From Sva-07 sp035527095 (GTDB lineage: Bacteria; Actinomycetota; Acidimicrobiia; Acidimicrobiales; Ilumatobacteraceae), in contig DATLBC010000008.1 in NCBI GenBank assembly GCA_035527095.1, positions 1-31,152 on the forward strand: a stretch of DNA of 31,152 nt, given 5' to 3'. Positions 1 through 7,874 of this stretch are shown here, piece after piece. The number at the start of each line of letters is the position of its first letter. Position 1 is the stretch's first letter. The notes under the pieces were generated by a model, which saw nothing but the letters and a program-made list of their open reading frames with translations, was not told the DNA's origin and did not search any database. A program made the translations under genes and the position numbers.

Positions 1-62
1 ACCACCTCGTCGGTGATCACGTCGGCGTCCGGCGTGGGCGTGTCGGTCGTTTCGTCGCTCAT
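1..62 (-). CDS. nuoG: NADH-quinone oxidoreductase subunit G, N-terminal fragment
   Basis: Only the first 20 codons are inside the window; the gene runs off the left edge. The translation begins MSDETTDTPTPD, an acidic, low-complexity leader with no diagnostic domain. The call rests on position: the ATG overlaps the nuoF stop in an ATGA tetranucleotide, and nuoG follows nuoF in most bacterial complex I operons. If correct, the protein carries the iron-sulfur chain of the NADH-oxidising arm. Another complex I subunit cannot be excluded from this much sequence. Confidence 0.6.
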   Translation of the reverse strand, partial: MSDETTDTPTPDADVITDEV

Positions 63-1504
63 TCGGCCACTCCTGACATCACCGGGATGTGGCGACGCTC
101 GGCCCGCTTGGTCACCAACGCCTCGAACTCCTCGGGGAACAGTGTCAGCGCCGAGTGGATCGGCACGTAGGCCGACGGGCCCACGAAACAGATCGTGGTC
201 ATCTTGTACGGGAACGGCACGGCGTCGAGACCGAGTCGCTCGCTCGATGCGTGGGGCATGTCGCCCGGACAGATCGACTCGCCGACCTGGCGGATCGTGT
301 CGAGATCGGCATCGGTGCCGTACCCGTCGACGATGCGCTGCACCAACCGATACAACCACGTGCCCCCCTCACGACACGGCACGCACTTGCCGCACGACTC
401 GTGCGCGTAGAACCGCACCAGCGTGAGCGCGGCGGCGGGGATGTCGGTGGTGGAGTCCATCACCATCACCGCACCAGAGCCCAACATCGAGCCCGCGGCG
501 CCGGCCTGCGGACCTTCGAACGGGATGTCGAGTTGGTCGGCGGTGAACCACGGCGCGGAACCGCCACCGGGCACGAACGCCTTGAGGTCGTTGCCGTCGC
601 GGATGCCCTGCGCGAAGTCGTCGCCGTAGAGCAGCTCGCGGAACGTGGTGGAGCCGTTGACGATCTCGTAGACACCTGGCCGCACGACGTGTCCGGAGAC
701 CGCGATCATGCGGGTGCCCGGCGAGGTCGGCGTGCCGATCGCGGTGTACGCGGCCGAGCCCTCCTTGGCGATGAACGGCAGGTTCGCCAACGTCTCCACG
801 TTGTTCACGATCGTCGGCTGACCGTACAGGCCGACCGCAGCCGGGAAGTAGGGCGGCTTGAGCCGCGGCATCCCGCGCTCGCCTTCGAGTGACTCGATCA
901 GCGCCGTCTCTTCACCGACGACGTAGGCGCCGGCGCCGTAGTGCAGCACGATGTCGATGCTGAAGTCGGTGCCGAGGATGTTGGTGCCGATGTACCCGGC
1001 GGCGTAGGCGTCGTTCAGCGCTTGCGCCACCCGCTCGTGCGCGAGCGGCATCTCGCCGCGGATGTACAAGAAGCACTGTGACAACCCGGCGGCGTACGAC
1101 GCGATGAGGCAGCCCTCGATCAACTGGTGCGGATCGCACTCCATGAGCAGGCGATCCTTGTAGGTGCCGGGCTCGGACTCGTCGCCGTTGACGACGAGAT
1201 AGCGCGGCCAGACGCCCTGAGGCGTGAATCCCCACTTGGTGCCGGCGGGGAAGCCTGCCCCACCGCGGCCGAGCAGCGTGGAGTTCTTGACCTCGTCGGC
1301 GACGGCGCTCGGCGTCGTCGCAAGTGCCGCACGCAGGCCCTCGTACCCGCCCGTGGCGAGGTAGCGCTCGAGAGTGTGGCCGTCCTCGTACTGGAAGCGC
1401 GACGTCACGATGGCAGGACGGTCGCTCGGGTAGTAGCCGGGCGCCCAGGGGTACGGACTGACGACGCGGTCGGTCGACTCACCGGACGGGTTGTGCGCGT
1501 TCAT
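59..1504 (-). CDS. nuoF: NADH-quinone oxidoreductase subunit F (NADH/FMN-binding)
   Basis: The 481-residue protein is the 51-kDa type subunit of complex I, which oxidises NADH through FMN and passes electrons to a 4Fe-4S cluster at the cytoplasmic tip. The glycine-rich GRGGAGFPAGTKW loop (residues 79-91) is the FMN/NADH site. The 4Fe-4S ligands are C371, C374 and C377 in ESCGKCVPCREGG, plus C412 in ESICPGD. The start is the ATG at 1504, which overlaps the nuoE stop as ATGA; an in-frame ATG seven codons upstream (1525) lies inside nuoE and is less likely. The 3' end overlaps nuoG as ATGA, so the genes look translationally coupled. Length is slightly over the family norm because of a roughly 30-residue N-terminal extension. 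Confidence 0.97.
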   Translation of the reverse strand: MNAHNPSGESTDRVVSPYPWAPGYYPSDRPAIVTSRFQYEDGHTLERYLATGGYEGLRAALATTPSAVADEVKNSTLLGRGGAGFPAGTKWGFTPQGVWPRYLVVNGDESEPGTYKDRLLMECDPHQLIEGCLIASYAAGLSQCFLYIRGEMPLAHERVAQALNDAYAAGYIGTNILGTDFSIDIVLHYGAGAYVVGEETALIESLEGERGMPRLKPPYFPAAVGLYGQPTIVNNVETLANLPFIAKEGSAAYTAIGTPTSPGTRMIAVSGHVVRPGVYEIVNGSTTFRELLYGDDFAQGIRDGNDLKAFVPGGGSAPWFTADQLDIPFEGPQAGAAGSMLGSGAVMVMDSTTDIPAAALTLVRFYAHESCGKCVPCREGGTWLYRLVQRIVDGYGTDADLDTIRQVGESICPGDMPHASSERLGLDAVPFPYKMTTICFVGPSAYVPIHSALTLFPEEFEALVTKRAERRHIPVMSGVAE

Positions 1505-2112
1505 GCGGGGCTCACTTCGATCCATGCCGGGCCCTCGGTGACGTCGTCGGGATGGCGGGCACCCACGGCACGGTCCGGTGGGATCTGTTGACGGTCACGT
1601 CCGAGCGTGCCGTGGGGCGGCACGTCGGCATCGAGCTTGCCGGCCCGCAGATCGTCGACCAGTTCGTCGAATGCCTCCGGCGTGACCCGATAGCGATGGC
1701 GGTAGTTCACCTGCAGCGTCGGCGCCTCGGTGCAGGCCGCCTGACACTCGGCGTGCTGCAGCGTGATCAGTCCGTCGCTGGTGGTCGAGCCGGCACGGAC
1801 GCCGAGCGTGTGCTCGGCATGGTGCATCAGGTCGTCGCCACCCATCAGCGCGCACGACATCGTGCCGCAGATGTTGATGAGGTACTTGCCTGTCGGCTCG
1901 AACCGGAACATCTCGTAGAACGACGCCGTGCCGTACACCTCGGCAGGCGTGACCTCGACGAGTTCGGCAACGTGACGCATGGCCTCTTCGGTCACGTGGC
2001 CATTCTGTTGCTGGCTGAGGTGCACGAGGGGGATCAGCGCCGACTTCTTCTTCGGGTAGCGGGCGATGATCTCCTTGGCCACCACCACGTTGTGGTCACT
2101 CAACCGACTCAC
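1501..2112 (-). CDS. nuoE: NADH-quinone oxidoreductase subunit E (2Fe-2S)
   Basis: The 203-residue protein is the 24-kDa thioredoxin-like 2Fe-2S subunit of the complex I NADH module. Its four ligands are visible as C82 and C87 (ICGTMSC) and C123 and C127 (ECQAAC), the family pattern. The start is a GTG at 2112: it gives the usual N-terminus, falls after the nuoD stop, and has GGAG seven bases upstream. A longer in-frame reading from 2199 would intrude into nuoD and was set aside. The roughly 35-residue tail after the cluster domain is basic and proline-rich and is probably lineage-specific. Confidence 0.95.
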   Translation of the reverse strand: MSRLSDHNVVVAKEIIARYPKKKSALIPLVHLSQQQNGHVTEEAMRHVAELVEVTPAEVYGTASFYEMFRFEPTGKYLINICGTMSCALMGGDDLMHHAEHTLGVRAGSTTSDGLITLQHAECQAACTEAPTLQVNYRHRYRVTPEAFDELVDDLRAGKLDADVPPHGTLGRDRQQIPPDRAVGARHPDDVTEGPAWIEVSPA

Positions 2113-2125
2113 TTGTCCACTCCGT

Positions 2126-3493
2126 TCACCTGTCGACCCCGCCGAGCACCGGGTCGACGCTACTGATGATCGCGACCGCATCTGCAACCAATCCGCCACG
2201 CATCATGTGCGGCAGGCACTGGATATTGACGAAGCTCGGCTCGCGCATGTGCATCCGGTACGGAGTGGCGGAGCCGTCGCTGACGATGTAGCAGCCGATC
2301 TCGCCACGCGGACCTTCGAGGCCGATGTACACCTCACCCTCGGGCACCTTGAAGCCTTCGGTGAAGATCTTGAAGTGGTGGATCAGCGCTTCCATCGACT
2401 CGTCGATGCGCGCGCGAGGCGGCGGCGTGACCTTCTTGTCCTGAATGCGGAAGTCGCCGCTGGGCATGCGATCGAGAATCTGACGGACGATCTTCATCGA
2501 CTCGCGGATCTCGGCGAGGCGAATGGCGTACCGGTCGAACGCGTCGCCGTACGAGCCGACGATGACGTCGAAGTCCATTTCGTCGTAGTGCATGTACGGC
2601 TGGTCGCGACGAAGGTCCCACTCGACGCCCGTCGAACGCAGGATCGGACCCGTCGCACCGAGGGCGAGGGCTTCCTGCGGCGTGATCACGCCGACACCCT
2701 GGAGCCGTTCGCGCCAGATCGGCTGGCCGGTCATCAATGTGTCGTACTCGTCGAGGCGTTCGGGCAGCATGTCGAGGATCGACAACACGCCGTCACGCCA
2801 GCCCGCGGGCAGGTCGGCCGCGACGCCGCCCGGGCGGATGTAGTTGTGGTTCATCCGCAGCCCGGTGACTTCCTGGAAGAACCGCAGCACCTCTTCGCGC
2901 TCTCGCCAACCGTAGATCATCATCGACACGGCGCCGAGATCCATGCCGTTGGTGGCCATGAACAGCAGATGGCTCGCCATCCGGCTCATCTCGGCCATCA
3001 GCATGCGGATCCACACCGCCCGTTCGGGGATGTCGTCGTCGATGCCGAGCAGCTTCTCGGTGGCCATCGCGAAGGCCAGTTCGTTGGCGATCGGACTCAG
3101 GTAGTCCATGCGCGTGACGTTGGTGCCGCCTTGCGCAAAGGTGAGTTGCTCGCCGGTCTTCTCCATGCCGGTGTGCAGGTAGCCGATGATCGGCTTGCAG
3201 CGCAGCACGGTCTCGCCCTGGAGTTCCAACATCAACCGCAGCACGCCGTGCGTCGACGGGTGCTGTGGCCCCATGTTGATGATCATCGTCTGATCCTCGT
3301 CGGGATCGTCGGGCAGATCGCCGAGCTTGGCTGCGTCGGCCTCGGACATCCGCAGCACCGAGCCCACCTCGCGCAACAGCTCCTTCGCCGACAATTCGCT
3401 GCGGGGACGAAGCTGCTGTTCGCCCTCGTCGGTGCCCGCAACCGAGCGCTGGTAGAAGTCGGTGCCGGTGTCGGGAATCGTCGTTTCGGACAT
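2126..3493 (-). CDS. nuoD: NADH-quinone oxidoreductase subunit D
   Basis: This 455-residue protein is the 49-kDa subunit of complex I, derived from the NiFe-hydrogenase large subunit and forming much of the quinone pocket with NuoB. The signature INMGPQHPSTHGVLR near residue 65 and GYLHTGMEK further on are diagnostic, and the C-terminus reads DPVLGGVDR as usual. The start is the ATG at 3493, overlapping the nuoC stop as ATGA. About 60 residues precede the conserved core, a longer leader than many NuoD proteins have. A 13-bp gap with a ribosome-binding site separates it from nuoE. Confidence 0.97.
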   Translation of the reverse strand: MSETTIPDTGTDFYQRSVAGTDEGEQQLRPRSELSAKELLREVGSVLRMSEADAAKLGDLPDDPDEDQTMIINMGPQHPSTHGVLRLMLELQGETVLRCKPIIGYLHTGMEKTGEQLTFAQGGTNVTRMDYLSPIANELAFAMATEKLLGIDDDIPERAVWIRMLMAEMSRMASHLLFMATNGMDLGAVSMMIYGWREREEVLRFFQEVTGLRMNHNYIRPGGVAADLPAGWRDGVLSILDMLPERLDEYDTLMTGQPIWRERLQGVGVITPQEALALGATGPILRSTGVEWDLRRDQPYMHYDEMDFDVIVGSYGDAFDRYAIRLAEIRESMKIVRQILDRMPSGDFRIQDKKVTPPPRARIDESMEALIHHFKIFTEGFKVPEGEVYIGLEGPRGEIGCYIVSDGSATPYRMHMREPSFVNIQCLPHMMRGGLVADAVAIISSVDPVLGGVDR

Positions 3494-3936
3494 CAGGCGT
3501 TCGCTCCCTTGAACTGCACCGGGATGCGCCCGACCTCGTAGTCCTTGCGCAGTGGATGTCCGACCCAGTCCTCGGGCATCAGGATGCGGGTGAGGTCGGG
3601 GTGGTCGCTGAACTCGATGCCGAACATGTCGAACACCTCGCGCTCCATTGCTTCCGTCCCAGGGTGCACGTCGAACAGCGTTGGCAGTGTCGCGTCGTCC
3701 TCGGGCACCTGCACCCGCAGCCGGAGGCGGCGGCGGTTGCGGAGGTCGAGCAGGTTGACGACCACTTCGAACCGCTCGGCGGCCTCGGCGCCGTCCGGGA
3801 GCTGGCGTTCGCGACGCTCCAGGTAATCGACGGCGGTGAGGTCGACGCACATGGCGTATCCCTCGTCGGCGAGCGTCTTCACGGTCGTGAGGTACTCGGT
3901 CCGAGCGACATGTCGGACCTCCTGGAGGCCGCTCAC
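3493..3936 (-). CDS. nuoC: NADH-quinone oxidoreductase subunit C
   Basis: The 147-residue protein is the 30-kDa subunit of the peripheral arm of complex I. The diagnostic stretch is EREVFDMFGIEFSDHPDLTR followed by ILMPEDWVGHPLRKDY near the C-terminus. The start is a GTG at 3936 whose GTGA overlaps the nuoB stop; the resulting N-terminus (VSGLQEVRH) is the only one compatible with the family length. It is shorter than NuoC proteins with long N-terminal domains, but the 30-kDa core is complete. It is separate from nuoD, unlike the nuoCD fusion of enterobacteria. Confidence 0.95.
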   Translation of the reverse strand: MSGLQEVRHVARTEYLTTVKTLADEGYAMCVDLTAVDYLERRERQLPDGAEAAERFEVVVNLLDLRNRRRLRLRVQVPEDDATLPTLFDVHPGTEAMEREVFDMFGIEFSDHPDLTRILMPEDWVGHPLRKDYEVGRIPVQFKGANA

Positions 3937-4523
3937 TGCTTCGCCCCCAGCATCACCGGCGTCGGGGACGCGCCTGGCTCGATGTACTCGACGTGCACGT
4001 TGGCACCGGCACCGGTCTCCGCACGACGCTTGAGGATCTGGTTGGTCTCGATCAGTCCGTGCAACGTCTCGATCGCGTGGATGAGCGTCTCGGGAGTGGG
4101 CGGGCAACCCGGCGCGTAGACGTCGATCGGCACGATCTGATCGACGCCCTGCACGATCGCGTAGTTGTTGAACATGCCGCCCGACGAGGCGCACACGCCC
4201 ATCGAGATGACCCACTTGGGCTCCATCATCTGGTCGTAGACCTGGCGAAGCACCGGTGCCATCTTCTGGCTGACTCGGCCCGCCACGATCATGATGTCGG
4301 CCTGACGGGGCGAGGCACGGAAGACCTCCATACCGAAGCGGGAGATGTCGTAATGCGCGCCCCCAGTCGCCATCATCTCGATGGCGCAACAGGCGAGCCC
4401 GAACGACGCCGGCCACGACGAACGCGACCGCGACCAGTTGACGAGATCTTCGAGCTTGCCGGTGATGACGTTGTGCGACAGCCCGCCGAGTCCGTCGTCG
4501 AGCACATCGTTGACGATGCCCAT
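3933..4523 (-). CDS. nuoB: NADH-quinone oxidoreductase subunit B (N2 cluster)
   Basis: The 196-residue protein is the PSST subunit that binds cluster N2, the last iron-sulfur centre before quinone. The ligands are the adjacent pair C45-C46 in FGLACCAIEMM, C111 in SMGVCASSGGMF and C140 in VYAPGCPP. Start ATG at 4523 has an AAAGGAG ribosome-binding site about seven bases upstream, one of the clearest in the cluster. The gap to nuoA is 23 bp, and the 3' end overlaps nuoC. An extension of about 25 residues after the conserved core is probably surface-exposed. Confidence 0.97.
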   Translation of the reverse strand: MGIVNDVLDDGLGGLSHNVITGKLEDLVNWSRSRSSWPASFGLACCAIEMMATGGAHYDISRFGMEVFRASPRQADIMIVAGRVSQKMAPVLRQVYDQMMEPKWVISMGVCASSGGMFNNYAIVQGVDQIVPIDVYAPGCPPTPETLIHAIETLHGLIETNQILKRRAETGAGANVHVEYIEPGASPTPVMLGAKQ

Positions 4524-4546
4524 GGTGATGACTCCTTTGCGTCTCG

Positions 4547-5026
4547 TTACGCGGCCGCGCCGTCGTTGGCCGGCACGCGTCCTTCGGTGCCGACACGACG
4601 AACCGTGGTGGTGGCCGTGCGTTCGGGTGACACCATCGCAGCATTGGCAGCCAGGCTGCGGTAGCGATGGATCGGCCCCCAGTCGAGCCCACCTCGGGCA
4701 ACTTCGTACACGAACGTGGCGAAGAACACGGCCGAGAAGGCGAAGATCGCCCAGAACCCGTAGACGCCGAGCGTCGAATGCGACACGGCATAGGGGTACA
4801 CGAAGATGATCTCGATGTCGAACATGATGAACAGCATCGCCACGATGTAGAAGCTCACCGGGAAGCGCTCGGGTGGTTCGCGGCTCGGCACGATCCCACA
4901 CTCGTACGGCGCTTCCTTGGCCACCGACGGTCGTCGAGGCGCGAGCAGTCGCGACGCGGCGAAGCTCAGGACACCGAAGATGATCGCCAGGATCAACAAG
5001 ATGACGATGGGGAGATACTGCCCCAT
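4547..5026 (-). CDS. nuoA: NADH-quinone oxidoreductase subunit A
   Basis: The 159-residue membrane protein is the small hydrophobic subunit of complex I at the junction of the membrane and peripheral arms. Three transmembrane segments are visible, at about residues 5-25, 58-78 and 88-108. The conserved loop contains YECGIVPSREPPERFPVSFY and the second helix carries MLFIMFDIEIIFVYP, both diagnostic. The roughly 45-residue hydrophilic tail is longer than usual. It starts 23 bp after the preceding membrane-protein gene ends, so no room is left for a separate operon promoter; nuo transcription probably reads through from the cytochrome bc genes. Confidence 0.95.
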   Translation of the reverse strand: MGQYLPIVILLILAIIFGVLSFAASRLLAPRRPSVAKEAPYECGIVPSREPPERFPVSFYIVAMLFIMFDIEIIFVYPYAVSHSTLGVYGFWAIFAFSAVFFATFVYEVARGGLDWGPIHRYRSLAANAAMVSPERTATTTVRRVGTEGRVPANDGAAA

Positions 5027-5049
5027 TACTGCCTCACGCCTGCCTCATC

Positions 5050-5916
5050 TCAGACGCCGGCTCCGACCTTCTCCCGCTCGGCTGGGGCGTCGGCGGGAGC
5101 GTCGACCTTGACGGCAGGCAACGGCTGGTCGAGGTTGGTCTTCAACACGCGATCACGGCGATGCAGCAAGTAGCACAGAGCGAAGAAGACCAGGCCGCCA
5201 CCGATCATGAGCACGGCGGCCGGCTGGCGACGGGCGCCGAGGTCACGCACCATGTACACGTACTCGCGTTGACGGGTCTCGTCGATCACGGGCCGTGCAG
5301 GCGCACGTCCGGGTTCGGTGCGAACGGGCTCGAATGCCGCAGCCTCGGCGACCACGTAGTGCGGCGTGTGGAAGAACGCGATGAAGTCGAGCGAGTCGTT
5401 GATCTTCGGGTAGCGCTCGCCGCCGATGTCGAAGACCTCGACGATCTCGAACTGGCCGGCGGCGAATGCTCCCTCTTCGATGAGCAGCTCGCTCGCCGAC
5501 GCCTGCGCCTGGCCGAACGCCGGCGACGCGTTGTCGAGTACGACCCAACCCTGCTCGAGGAACGTGTCGCGAACGATCTCCGCCGAGTCGGTCGCCGTGG
5601 CGTCGTCGGGGACGTCGGCGTTCGGGTCGAGCACGCCGGCAGCGCCGAGCGCGTTGACGTCCTGCAGCACCCCGGCGCCCGGAACGGCCTGCCACGTGGG
5701 GTCGGGGCCACGTAGGCCGATTCCGTACACCATCCACACCGCACCCATCAACATCATCCAGCCGGCGAGACCGGCGAGCGACACCAGGAACGCGAGTCGC
5801 GATCCCATGTTGGTGGCCATGATGCCGTAGACGCTTCCGCACAGGATGACGAAGCCGATGATGACGGTCAGGAGACCGCGGAGCTCAGGCTCCCAGCCGA
5901 TTGCCAACAGGGTCAT
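5050..5916 (-). CDS. unknown membrane protein of the bc complex cluster
   Basis: I do not recognise this 288-residue protein. Two hydrophobic segments lie near the N-terminus (about residues 14-34 and 40-66), then about 165 residues without hydrophobic stretches, then one segment near residue 240 (VLMIGGGLVFFALCYLL) and a charged tail. The loop probably faces the outside. It has no Cys pairs, heme motif or obvious cofactor site. Start ATG at 5916 sits nine bases after GGAG; a GTG at 5922 overlapping the previous stop is possible but only three bases from that GGAG. Sandwiched between the diheme cytochrome c and nuoA, it could be an accessory subunit or assembly factor of either complex. That role is inferred from position only. 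Confidence 0.85.
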   Translation of the reverse strand: MTLLAIGWEPELRGLLTVIIGFVILCGSVYGIMATNMGSRLAFLVSLAGLAGWMMLMGAVWMVYGIGLRGPDPTWQAVPGAGVLQDVNALGAAGVLDPNADVPDDATATDSAEIVRDTFLEQGWVVLDNASPAFGQAQASASELLIEEGAFAAGQFEIVEVFDIGGERYPKINDSLDFIAFFHTPHYVVAEAAAFEPVRTEPGRAPARPVIDETRQREYVYMVRDLGARRQPAAVLMIGGGLVFFALCYLLHRRDRVLKTNLDQPLPAVKVDAPADAPAEREKVGAGV

Positions 5917-5918
5917 GG

Positions 5919-6980
5919 TCACAAGCTCCGTACGTAATCGACGATGTCGCGGATCTGCTCATCGGTGAGCAACGATCCGAAGCCGGGCATCCGGCCGCTG
6001 CCCTGGCCGTTGAGACCGTAGAGCTTGCCGAACTCAGAACCGTTCTGCAGGAACGCCACCAGTTGGTCGTCGTCGGCGAAGTGCGAGTTGACCGAGCCGC
6101 CGGTGAGGTTCCAGCCGAAGGCTCCCTGGCCCGAGACGCCGGGTTGGTCATAGCTCCAACCGAGCGTGTGGCAGCGAGCGCAGCTGTAGGCACCGCTCGC
6201 GAGGTCGAGGTTGAACAACGCCTCGCCGACGGAGTCGGCTTCGCCATCGGCGACTGCCTTCTCGGCGGCGGTCTGGATGTCGGCCTGCAGGGATGCGGGC
6301 AGGTTGCCCGAGTCGCAGATACGAACGTCGTCTTCGCCCTCGCCGCAGCTCTCGCGGGGGATCTGGATGCTCTTCATGTAGGCGAGCAGGTTGTCGATCT
6401 GCTGAGTGTTCATCGGGCCACCGCCGACGAGTCCCCAGGGCGACATCGGCGAGAACGGTCGGCCGTAGTTCAGGATGAACCGGACCTCACTCTCGTCGAA
6501 CTTGTAGAACACCGTGTTGACCGCCGGCGCTTTCCAGTTGACGGCCTGCACCGCTTGGGTGATCGGGTCGGTGACCGTGAACGGTGCTTCGCCGCCGACA
6601 CCGGCCATGCCGCCATGACAGCCGGCACAGTTGAATCCGCCTTCCGCGGTCGGCGCGAACAGCTGAGAACCCCAGCTCGCAAAGCGGTTGTCCCAGCCCT
6701 CTTCTGCGCCGGCCTGGCGACTGGGCTCGAACACCCAGTACAGCGGCAGCGCCACCACGATGATGCCGAGCATGATCACACCGAGGAGCTGCATGCGCTC
6801 GAGGCGCGGGCCTTCGAGCGTCTCGTCGTCGTAGTACTCCTTGCGGTTGGCGGCGAGTTCGATCTCGGAGCCGACCTCGCGACGACCTGCGACGACGTTG
6901 AAGATCCCGTAGATGATCCAGCCGCCGACGACGATCAGGAGTCCGATGACGCCAATCGTGGTCGTGGTGAGTGCGACCAT
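5919..6980 (-). CDS. membrane-anchored diheme cytochrome c of the bc complex
   Basis: The 353-residue protein has two heme c sites, CAGCH (C118, C121, H122) and CARCH (C267, C270, H271). Two hydrophobic segments precede them (about residues 8-30 and 63-83), so the heme domains probably sit outside the membrane. C-terminal MPGFGSLLTDEQIRDIVDYV is typical of a class I cytochrome c fold and supplies a likely axial Met. It occupies the cytochrome c1 or f position next to Rieske and cytochrome b, and would accept electrons from the Rieske protein. It differs from the mycobacterial QcrC in having two anchors at the N-terminus. The ATG at 6980 overlaps the Rieske stop as ATGA. Confidence 0.92.
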   Translation of the reverse strand: MVALTTTTIGVIGLLIVVGGWIIYGIFNVVAGRREVGSEIELAANRKEYYDDETLEGPRLERMQLLGVIMLGIIVVALPLYWVFEPSRQAGAEEGWDNRFASWGSQLFAPTAEGGFNCAGCHGGMAGVGGEAPFTVTDPITQAVQAVNWKAPAVNTVFYKFDESEVRFILNYGRPFSPMSPWGLVGGGPMNTQQIDNLLAYMKSIQIPRESCGEGEDDVRICDSGNLPASLQADIQTAAEKAVADGEADSVGEALFNLDLASGAYSCARCHTLGWSYDQPGVSGQGAFGWNLTGGSVNSHFADDDQLVAFLQNGSEFGKLYGLNGQGSGRMPGFGSLLTDEQIRDIVDYVRSL

Positions 6981-7849
6981 CAGTGCTCCCCGCCGCTGGT
7001 GCAGTGCGGACCTTCCGCCTCCTGGCCAGTGGTGTTGGTGCCGATCGCCGGTCCGGGAATGGTGGTGCCGGTGTCGACCGTGACATCACCGTTGGTTGCC
7101 ACGGTGGCCGGGTGGCGATCCATCCCGCGAGGGGCCGGGCCGGCCTTCTTCTCGCCGGCGCGGTTGTACTGCGAGCCGTGGCACTGGCACTCGAACCACT
7201 GGCTGGTGGCGCACTCGGGCACGCGGCAGCCGAGGTGCGGACACTTCTGGCTGAGGATGACGAGGCCCTCACGCATGGTGACGAGCAAGCTCTCCGGGTA
7301 GATGGTCTCGGCGAGCGGCAGCGCCTCGGCGGGATACTCGGTGATCCACGAACGCGCCTCGGCCGCGTAGAAGAAGCCACCACCCTGCTTGATGCCGTCC
7401 TTGATGTTGCCGATCTTGCCGACGTTGATCTGCCCACCGAAGCCTCCGGTGCCACTGGGCCACAGGAAGGCGACGAACGCAGCCGCGGCGAACCCGGCGA
7501 GGCTGACGCTCATCAGTGACACGGTTGCCCGATTGAAGAACTGACGACGGGTGACACCGATCAACTCGGGATCGGGCGGCGTCCACGCAACGACGTCGAC
7601 CTCGGGCCGAACGGCGACTGCGGTACTGGCGGTGCGAGCCGCCACACCTGCCGCCTCGACGTCGGACGCGGTCGTCTGGCTGACAACGGGCTCGGCACTC
7701 TTGCGCGCGGCCTTGTCGCGGTGCACGGTTTCGCCCGACAGTGCGCCCGCTCCGCGGACGTCGCTGCGACGAGCGAGGGTGAAGAACGAAATCGCGCCGA
7801 GAACGACGACGACTCCGATCGCTATGGCGATGACTGCTGCAGTACTCAT
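6980..7849 (-). CDS. Rieske 2Fe-2S protein of the bc complex
   Basis: The 289-residue protein carries the Rieske boxes CPHLGC (C203, H205, C208) and CQCHGS (C221, C223, H224); by family rule C203, H205, C221 and H224 bind the 2Fe-2S cluster, and C208 and C223 form the disulfide. It moves electrons from quinol at the Qo site to cytochrome c. An N-terminal membrane segment (about residues 4-24) is followed by a hydrophilic linker of about 75 residues, then a twin-arginine-like TRRQFFNRA at 100-108 leading into a second membrane segment (110-130). The C-terminal tail after the cluster domain is Thr/Gly-rich. Start ATG at 7849; the gap to the upstream cytochrome b subunit is 25 bp. Confidence 0.95.
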   Translation of the reverse strand: MSTAAVIAIAIGVVVVLGAISFFTLARRSDVRGAGALSGETVHRDKAARKSAEPVVSQTTASDVEAAGVAARTASTAVAVRPEVDVVAWTPPDPELIGVTRRQFFNRATVSLMSVSLAGFAAAAFVAFLWPSGTGGFGGQINVGKIGNIKDGIKQGGGFFYAAEARSWITEYPAEALPLAETIYPESLLVTMREGLVILSQKCPHLGCRVPECATSQWFECQCHGSQYNRAGEKKAGPAPRGMDRHPATVATNGDVTVDTGTTIPGPAIGTNTTGQEAEGPHCTSGGEH

Positions 7850-7874
7850 GACTGGGGGGTCTCCTTTCGCAATC

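Noticed and set aside
2066..3541. A 491-codon plus-strand frame opposite nuoD
   Set aside because: Shadow of nuoD codon usage, with no domain or promoter.
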